A program made the translations under genes and the position numbers. A model generated the notes under the pieces. That model worked only from the letters and a program-made list of their open reading frames with translations. It was not told the origin of the DNA and made no database searches. Of a stretch of DNA of 22,282 bases, positions 17,051 to 22,282 are shown one piece after another. The stretch lies in the NCBI GenBank assembly GCA_963575745.1, contig CAUYUJ010016055.1:60001-82282 (forward strand), given 5' to 3'. This stretch comes from Prorocentrum cordatum. Its lineage: Eukaryota; Sar; Dinophyceae; Prorocentrales; Prorocentraceae. The number at the start of each line of letters is the position of its first letter. The stretch's first letter is position 1.

Positions 17051-17210
17051 CAGGACAAGAAGGAGGAGTAGGATCAGGAGGAAGAGGAGGGCTAGAAACA
17101 ACAGCACCATGAGGGGAAGCATGATCAGGAACATCGTCAGGAGCAAGAAGAGGAGGACGAGGAGGACGCGGAGGGAGACGAGGAGGGAGAGCTTGTGGGA
17201 GACCAGGAGA
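17051..17210 (+). repeat. imperfect GGA/AGGAGGA tract
   Basis: Purine-rich tract of GGA units with CA and CG interruptions, purines on the plus strand. Confidence 0.75.
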
Positions 17211-17607
17211 CCAGGTCTGCGGTCCCTCCAGAGTCGTGGCCCCCGGGCTTGGGCCAGGGATGGAAGGTGGCCGCGCTCACTGAAAGCAAACGAACGAGCT
17301 GTTCGTTTATGTTGTGCTGCTTGCCCAGAGCAACTTGAAGCAGCAAATGCTGCACAGCGGCCTGACCTGTTATGAAAACGGGGGTCCTGGTTTCAAAGAT
17401 GCGGAAAAAGTTGCCGCGAAGGTCGTGTTGTGCCAGTGGCGTGCCGTTCGGAGCCCGCGTGCCATGCCGTGCCGCGAGCCCAAAACTTGGCACCCGCGTG
17501 CCGGGCCCGCTTGCCGGGCCGGCCGGGCCCACCGCCGTTGCGGCCGCAGAGCAGCGGCGCTTGGCACACTAGACGATGTCACGTTTCTTGTGGGTGTGCC
17601 GGTGTCA
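17211..17607. other. GC-rich sequence, no gene seen
   Basis: About 400 bases with CCCGCGTGCC and TGCCGTGCC word repeats at 17440-17520. Open frames here are not supported by any motif. Confidence 0.35.
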
Positions 17608-17734
17608 CGCGTTACGGCCTTCCTCCTCCTTCTCACCTTCTTCTTCCTCCTCGTCCTCCTCCTCCTCCTCGTCCTCCTCCTCCTCCTCCTTCTCCTCCTC
17701 GGGGTGACAAGAGTCACACGTGACGGCTTTCCTG
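17608..17734. repeat. CTC array between diverged direct repeats
   Basis: A (CTC/TCC)n tract at 17617-17700 is the only long tract in the window with pyrimidines on the plus strand. It is flanked by related segments, GTCACGCGTTACGGCCTTCC (from about 17606) and GTCACACGTGACGGCTTTCC (from about 17712), in the same orientation. Confidence 0.65.
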
Positions 17735-17848
17735 GCCGTGCTCGGCAGGTCGCCGCGCACAGTGCTCTGCGCCGGCGCGGTATGGTGCGGCCTGCCACAG
17801 GAGAGTGTTTCTTTATTGCTTGGGGCATGACGGGCGTCATGGCCCCCG

Positions 17849-17970
17849 CTGACGTAACGCTCCCCCCCCCCCCAGTGCGCTCCGGGCATTGCCGCCGTGC
17901 ACATCGGGATCCGCATAGGTGTCCGCATAGGAACCCTCGTGGGAGTCTGGTCCGCAGTCGTTGTCGTCGT

Positions 17971-18035
<65 letters not shown>

Positions 18036-18092
18036 GCGCGCGGGCACGAATGTGGTGCCCGAGTCACACGGCGGGGGGGGGCATTACGTCAT
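17849..18092. mobile_element. GTC array bounded by inverted repeats
   Basis: The left arm reads CTGACGTAACGC, a C-run, then GTGCGCTCCGGGCA (17849-17888). The right arm is its imperfect inverted copy: TGCCCGAGTCACACGGCG, a G-run, then GCATTACGTCAT (18056-18092). Between them are the doubled TCCGCATA motif, a near-perfect (GTC)n array (about 17959-18033) and GTGCGCGCGGGCACG. It looks like a small foldback element that carries or seeded a microsatellite. The 13735-14390 region shares its internal parts and right end. Confidence 0.65.
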
Positions 18093-18118
18093 ACCCCCCT
18101 CCGCCCCACGCCTTCGGA

Positions 18119-18252
18119 GACGACGATAAGGGCGAGTAGTCCAGGGGCGGGCATTACACGTATTCGCCTGGGCGCCTCGCCGAAGGCATGGACCATTGGC
18201 GCCCCCGGATACGTGTATTGTTCTCCTCTGGGCTATTCGCTCCCGTCGTCGC
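18119..18252. mobile_element. inverted-repeat element of about 134 bp
   Basis: Arms of roughly 45-55 bases pair imperfectly. Left: GACGACG, GGGCGAGTAGTCCAGGGG, TACACGTATTCG and GGGCGCC. Right, inverted: GGCGCCC, GGATACGTGTA, CCTCTGGGCTATTCGCTCCC and CGTCGTC. A spacer of about 30 bases (CTCGCCGAAGGCATGGACC) lies between. It has no coding capacity. Only one copy is seen here. Confidence 0.65.
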
Positions 18253-18726
18253 CCCCGATTCCCCCCTCCTCCATGAGGCCCGTCATCGCCGAAAGTACAG
18301 AGACGCTCTCCAGGCAGCCCGGCAATGTGCGCAACAACTCTGGGCGGCAGTGGGCGGCTCGACCCCCTCGGGGGTAGAAGTTTCGTGGCCGGGGGCATGT
18401 GCAGGGCTCGGTGCCGATGCCGATTCGATTCGACTTCGGTGGCTTACGGTTGCGATTCGATCCGTGGACGCGCTGACGGCGATGCAGGTAACGGTGATGC
18501 AGGTTTCGGTATTGTGGGAGCGCGCGCCTCGTGCTTTCCTGCAATTCGCTGTGTCGTTTTCGTTTGATGCATCCGCAGATCGGAAGTGTAGGGAAGTGCG
18601 CTTCGTGACCTCCTACAGTTCCGTTCCCACCATCACCGTTAAGCAACATCGCCGTTAGCGTGGCCTTGGTCGATCCGACTTGGGATTCCGATCTCGGTTC
18701 CGATGTCTTCTTGGAGGCCTGCCAGC
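18253..18726. other. CGATTCGAT-rich sequence, no supportable gene
   Basis: About 470 bases with repeated GATTCGATTCGA and GATGCAGGTAACGGTGATGCAGG words (18420-18510). It is a decayed simple repeat rather than coding sequence. Confidence 0.4.
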
Positions 18727-18796
18727 CTGCCGATTTCCGCCGATCCGAGTTTCCGACGCGGCTGCCGACTTCCGCCGATCCGATTCGTGTCGATCG
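18727..18796. repeat. 35-bp tandem duplication
   Basis: Two adjacent 35-bp copies starting CTGCCGAYTTCCGCCGATCC at 18727 and 18762, in a region generally rich in TTCCGA words. Confidence 0.8.
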
Positions 18797-19139
18797 CCGT
18801 TCCGACTTGTCGATTCGATGCCGGGCTCTCTTGCCAGGGGCACGTGTGCCTCGGCACGCGGCCCTGCAGACTTCCGGCAGGGGGGGCCTGGGAATCCGTC
18901 CACTCCGGTCGCCGAGCCCATCGTCAGGCGAGAGAAGCCCAGTCAGGTACGCGACGACGGCAGCGCCCGCAACGGCAAATAGGACGACGGTGACGGCGAC
19001 GACGGCGACGAGAAAAGGGCGGCGCGGGCACATGAGAACGACCCGCCTTCTCAGGCAGTCTCGTGCGAGACATCTTCGAAAAGGGCGAGTGCCCGACTCA
19101 CTGCGAAAGGAAAGCCGTCGACCGTGGACTTGCACTTTT

Positions 19140-19866
19140 CTGTGATTGGGCAGGCGTATGAGAGCGCAATTTTTAAAGCCAACCGCCCTGTCGTGACAAC
19201 TGGTGCGACGAGGAGACTAACCTTATGACGGAAGAGGAAGAGCGCAACGTGGATCAAGCGCCGAACAGGTTCCATCTCGATTCGACTCGATTTGGAATGT
19301 CTCTGTGCAAATCACCCCTCGGTCACGCGGGCGTCAGGGTTTGTGGTGCGCTTGTGTGTTGCCGCGATTTGATGATATGTGTCGTTCGCTGGGCGCCTCC
19401 TTGTCAACATACCCACGCATCTTTCCATCCGGCACATGCGCGTGGCTGCTCAGCCCTCTCGGTTCGCTTCTCTCTCGTCCAAGCTGCTGACCTAGAGTTA
19501 GAACGCTAGGTAAATGTTTGTACCGCGACAGTATGTTGCACATTGTTCTTTCACTTTTTTGTGGCGCCGCACCCGCTTGCGCCGCAGTTGTCGTCTGGCC
19601 TCTAGGGAGACAGACTCGCCCGTGGTTTGGGCAGTTGCTGTGAGTTCCGCCGCTGGAGCTTGCCTTGCTTCCGCGCACGCCTTCCCAGTACAGTCTTGCG
19701 AAGTTTGGTTCCGGACTCGATTGTCGGGCGGGTCGCCATGGTTTCCAATACCCCTGCTAACGTCCAGCCTGCGGCGCACAATCGCCAGCAAGGGCCTTGG
19801 GGTGTTGAGCTACACAATGCCACAGAACCGGCGAAATAGCGCGAAGGAGGAGAAAAGGTCTGATTC
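19140..19866. other. unique sequence, no gene seen
   Basis: About 730 bases of ordinary composition, the longest non-repetitive stretch outside the retrotransposons. Open frames of up to about 125 codons exist on the plus strand, but they have no recognisable domain, and the longest runs into the MITE copy. I make no gene call. Confidence 0.4.
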
Positions 19867-20061
19867 GGTGGCGAGCGAAGGGGGGGAATGAGAAGGAGGA
19901 GGCCTTCTCAGAAGGCGGCGTCACTTCTCACCAGCCCTCGCGCCTTTGAGAAGTTTCTTTGGTCTTGGGTGAAGGCTTCGAAAACTTCTCAGAAGGCCTG
20001 GGGCCTTCCGAACCTTCTGAGAAGGTCGTCTCCTTCTCACTTCCACCCCTCGCTCGCCGCC
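19867..20061. mobile_element. MITE-like element, copy 2 (TTCTCAGAAGG family)
   Basis: A 195-bp copy related to 12960-13170. Left end GGTGGCGAGCGAAGGGGG, right end CCCCTCGCTCGCCGCC; the arms pair over about 45 bases with few mismatches, through TGAGAAGGAG to CCTTCTCAGAAGG. A third internal CTTCTCAGAAGG is at about 19985. It is shorter than copy 1 and its arms pair better, so it may be younger. No coding capacity. Confidence 0.85.
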
Positions 20062-20183
20062 GACTGATAGTGAGCACGCGCTGATGTTGTAGGGATGTGC
20101 ATTTTTTCTCCAGGTGGGATTTATCTGAGGAGTCCCAGCTGCTTCTATACCAGAAGGCTAGTGGCAGTAGAGCGTCGAGGTCG

Positions 20184-20247
20184 TGCTCATTGGAGCGACA
20201 CTCCCACTTCATCGGGCTCATTGGAGCGACATTCCCAGTTCCTCGTT
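20184..20247. repeat. 32-bp tandem duplication
   Basis: GCTCATTGGAGCGACA begins at 20184 and 20216; the two 32-bp copies share most of the following bases (CTCCCACTTC versus TTCCCAGTTC). Confidence 0.85.
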
Positions 20248-20309
20248 CCTTGGGGAGCCCGCATCCCTCTCCACTTCCCGAGGGTACCCCTCCGTCTTAA
20301 GAAGCAGCG

Positions 20310-20480
20310 CAATGCAGTGCGATACAAATTCAGGGCACAGCACAGCACTGCACAGCAAGGCAACGCAAAGCATCTCGATTCAGCGCAATGCAGTGCAGTG
20401 CAGCGCGACGCAGAGCTATGCAAAGCAGCGGTAAGGAACATATCGGGGCGCCGCGAAGAAAGCGTGAGCAGTGCAACGCA
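20310..20480. repeat. GCA-rich low-complexity sequence
   Basis: Words such as GCGCAATGCAGTGC, GCACAGCACAGCACTGCACAGC and AGCGCGACGCAGAG recur irregularly with a 5-bp flavour (GCAXX). No coding evidence. Confidence 0.6.
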
Positions 20481-20601
20481 CTGCATCGCGCCACATCGTA
20501 ATATTTTCTAAAGCAACGCAGCTGTAGTAACATTCGACCGCTAATGATCGAAAGCGCGCCACTGGATCACCCTGTAATTGAAAAGCGGGGGTGTGCTCGC
20601 A

Positions 20602-20805
20602 GAACCCCCCCCCTCCCCCCCTTCAAAGGGGGGGTGAGATTTTCGCGCCCCACCCCCCCCCTCCCCCCCTTTTTTTTTTTAAAGGGAGGGGGGGGGTCCG
20701 ACCCCCCCCCCTCCCCCCCTCTCCCTTGAGGGGGAGGGGGGGGATCCGGACCCCCCCCCTCCTCTCCCCTCTGCGCCGGAAAGGGAGCCGGGGAGGGGGC
20801 CTCTC
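20602..20805. repeat. chain of C-run/G-run hairpins
   Basis: Four successive units, each a C-run with a CTCCCCCCC word followed by a short turn (TTCAAAGG, T10-AAAGGG, CTCCCTTGAGGG or CGCCGG) and a G-run. Each unit is a long hairpin with quadruplex potential. TCCGACC and ATCCGGACC separate units. Confidence 0.8.
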
Positions 20806-20839
20806 TCGCTTCTTCTTTCTGCGCTGGAGAAATTGTGTA

Positions 20840-20888
20840 GGGAGTACGGAGTTGGGAGTAGGGAGTAGTGAGTAGTGAGTAGTGAATT
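20840..20888 (+). repeat. heptamer array GGGAGTA/GTGAGTA
   Basis: Seven consecutive heptamers: GGGAGTA, CGGAGTT, GGGAGTA twice, GTGAGTA twice, then GTGAATT. Confidence 0.9.
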
Positions 20889-21029
20889 CTAGACGCTTCG
20901 CGTATCCCCACCAGCCCGTCCAGAAATGAGCCCCAGGGGAGTGGAGGTGATGAGGGAAGCGGGGGAGCATGCAGAAGAACAAAGAGCGGGTTGAGCCGCC
21001 ATACGCCCCAAGAGGGGGAGGATGTAGGA
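20889..21029. other. unique sequence, no gene seen
   Basis: About 140 bases of ordinary composition between repeats. Confidence 0.4.
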
Positions 21030-21255
21030 GGAGTCGTCGTCGTCGGAGTAGGAGGAGGAAGACGAGGAGCAGGAGGAGGAGCAGGAGGAGGAGGGGGAGG
21101 AGGAGGAGGAGGAGGAGGAGGAGGAAGATGAGGAGGAGGAGATGGAGGAGGGCGAGGACGAGGAGGACGAGAAGGAGGAGGAGGAGGAGGAGAAGGAGGA
21201 GGCGGAGGAGGGGGAGGGGGAGGAGGGAGGAGGAAGAAAAAGATGAGGAGGAGGA
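21030..21255 (+). repeat. GGA array
   Basis: Imperfect (GGA)n with GAC, GCA and GAA interruptions, purines on plus. It lies directly before the higher-order repeat. Confidence 0.9.
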
Positions 21256-21260
21256 GGACA

Positions 21261-22282
21261 ATGGCGAGCTTGGGGGCCTCTTGGGCCGTCTTTGGGGCCT
21301 CTTGGCGGTCCCGGGGGCCTCTTGCGTATCTCGGGGAGCCTCTTGCGGCCTCTTGGGGGTCTCTTGGGGGCCTCTTGGAGGCCTCTTGGGAGCCTTTTGG
21401 GGCCTCTTGGGGCCCTCTTGGGACGCTCTTGGGGCGCTCTTGGGAGCCTTCGAGGCGCTCTTGGGGCCATCTTGGAGGAGATCTATCAAAGAAGGGGGGG
21501 TCCCCAATTAGCGCTGCCCCTCTAGAGTGCCTCGAGTCGCCTCTTGGGCTCCCCAAGAGGCCAAAATCCTTACAAAACCTATGGAAAATCAATGTTTTTT
21601 GCTTTCTCGCATTTTCGCTCTTGGAGCCTTCTTGGGCCATCTTGGGAGCCTCTTGGGGCCTCTTGGGGGTCTCTTGGGAGCCTTTTGGAGGCCTCTTGGG
21701 CGCCTCTTGGCGTCTCTTGGAGCCTCTTGGGGTTCTCTTGGGGCGCTCTTGGGGCGCTCTTGGGTGACTTCGGGGTGCTCATGGCGCCATCTTGGAGGAG
21801 ATCTATCAAAGAAGGGTGGAGCTTTAATTAGCCCCGCCCCTCTAGAGTGCCTCGAGTCGCCTCTTGGGCCCCCCCCCAAGAAGCCAAAACCCGTCCAAAA
21901 CCTACAGAAAATCATTGTTTTTTGCTTTCTCGCCTTTTCGCTCTTGGAGCCGTCTTGGGCCATATTGGATTCTCTTGGGGCCTCTTGGGAGTCTCTTGGG
22001 AGCCTCTTGGAGGCATCTTGGGCGCCTCTTGGGGCCCTCTTGGGACGCTCTTGGGGCGCTCTTGGGGCGCTCTTGGGAGCCTTCGGGGCGCTCTTGGGGC
22101 CATGTTGGGAATATATATCAAAGAAGGGGGGAGCCTCAATTAGCCTCGCCCCTCTAGAGTGCCTCGGATCGCCTCTTGGGCCCCCCCAAGAGGCCAAAAT
22201 CCTTCCAAAACCTAAGGAAACTCAATGTTTTGTGCTTTCTCGCCTTTTCGCTCTTGGAGCAGTCTTGGGCCATCTTGGGCGT
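21261..22282 (+). repeat. higher-order tandem repeat of 11-bp CTCTTGGGGNN monomers
   Basis: Runs off the window end. Each large unit has (a) a block of 11-bp monomers (CTCTTGGGGCG, CTCTTGGGAGC and similar; occasional 10-mers) and (b) a conserved block of about 140 bp that starts ATCTATCAAAGAAGG and includes CCCCTCTAGAGTGCCTCG, a GCCTCTTGGG/CCCAAGAGGC hairpin (imperfect in block 2), CAAAACCTA, CAATGTTTT and CTTTCTCGC. Conserved blocks start at 21481, 21801 and 22113, so unit lengths are 320 and 312 bp. Because 11 is not a multiple of three, the monomers give the same 11-residue periodic peptide (PKRPPRGPQEA-like on minus) in all three frames. These frames are not genes. Confidence 0.92.

Noticed and set aside
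18233-19135. 300-codon open frame on the minus strand with a hydrophobic segment (FLVAVVAVTVVLFAVAGAA near 18970-19030) that looks like a transmembrane helix
   Set aside because: The hydrophobic run is written mostly as GTC and GCC triplets, as a decayed GTC repeat would be, and the rest is Arg/Ser-rich with tandem duplications. No domain or splice evidence.
19514-19891. 125-codon plus-strand frame starting with ATG
   Set aside because: No recognisable motif, and its end runs into the MITE arm. Overlapping frames are equally open.
20840-20888. Heptamer array as interstitial telomere
   Set aside because: The unit GGGAGTA/GTGAGTA does not match TTTAGGG or TTAGGG in any rotation.
21610-21650. 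GCCATCTTGG words as spliced-leader relics
   Set aside because: They are ordinary monomer variants in the 11-bp repeat and lack the CCGTAG start.

Overview
This window looks like nuclear DNA from a eukaryote with a large, repeat-rich, GC-rich genome, most probably a dinoflagellate. The reasons are: (1) two different non-LTR reverse transcriptases whose motif context (FLDIAAAFPS, RQGCP and FADD in one; DIQSYYD and WIDDL in the other) matches, from memory, the RT families that fill dinoflagellate genomes; (2) very long trinucleotide arrays; (3) short GC3-rich exon-like islands isolated between repeats; and (4) one possible spliced-leader relic. The species call is inference. No bacterial operon, tRNA, rRNA or CRISPR array is visible, and no complete host gene can be supported.

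Layout. 1-1800: an AT-rich degenerate repeat, a GGA-rich tract, one weak exon candidate, then sequence without a supportable gene. 1800-2955 (minus): a badly decayed reverse transcriptase (RT1) whose 5' end is cut by a GGA array. 3300-3452 (minus): a better exon candidate with a polypyrimidine-CAG acceptor. 3480-4065: a long GGA array. 4381-4674 (plus): the coding-looking C-terminus of an unidentified protein, running up to a 100-N assembly gap (4683-4782). 4783-5750: GGA, octamer and CA repeats. 5785-10058 (minus): the main element (RT2), a 5'-truncated non-LTR retrotransposon with linker, RT, zinc knuckle, RNase H and a C-terminal zinc-binding tail. It is broken by one frameshift, one in-frame TGA and a second frame change.

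10195-12560 is almost pure satellite: C-runs, a TTCGAACCGGT-containing module in opposite orientations on the two sides of a CACTGTCCC array, then GAT, GATGAG, GAGCAG and GGA arrays in succession. 12595-20061 is a mosaic of unique sequence and small non-autonomous foldback or MITE-like elements. It holds two copies of a family with TTCTCAGAAGG palindromes, a 149-bp foldback and an internally deleted relative, a GTC array bounded by inverted repeats, and another inverted-repeat element at 18119-18252. It also holds a degenerate array with a period near 53 bp.

20602-22282: a chain of C-run/G-run hairpins, a heptamer repeat, another GGA array, and a higher-order tandem repeat of 312-320 bp built from an 11-bp CTCTTGGGGNN monomer, running off the end of the window.

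Nothing here works together as a pathway. The window is best read as intergenic or intronic DNA shaped by retrotransposition, MITE insertion and simple-repeat expansion. Long open frames in the arrays are expected artefacts: trinucleotide units stay open in several frames, and an 11-bp unit yields the same 11-residue periodic peptide in all three frames of a strand.
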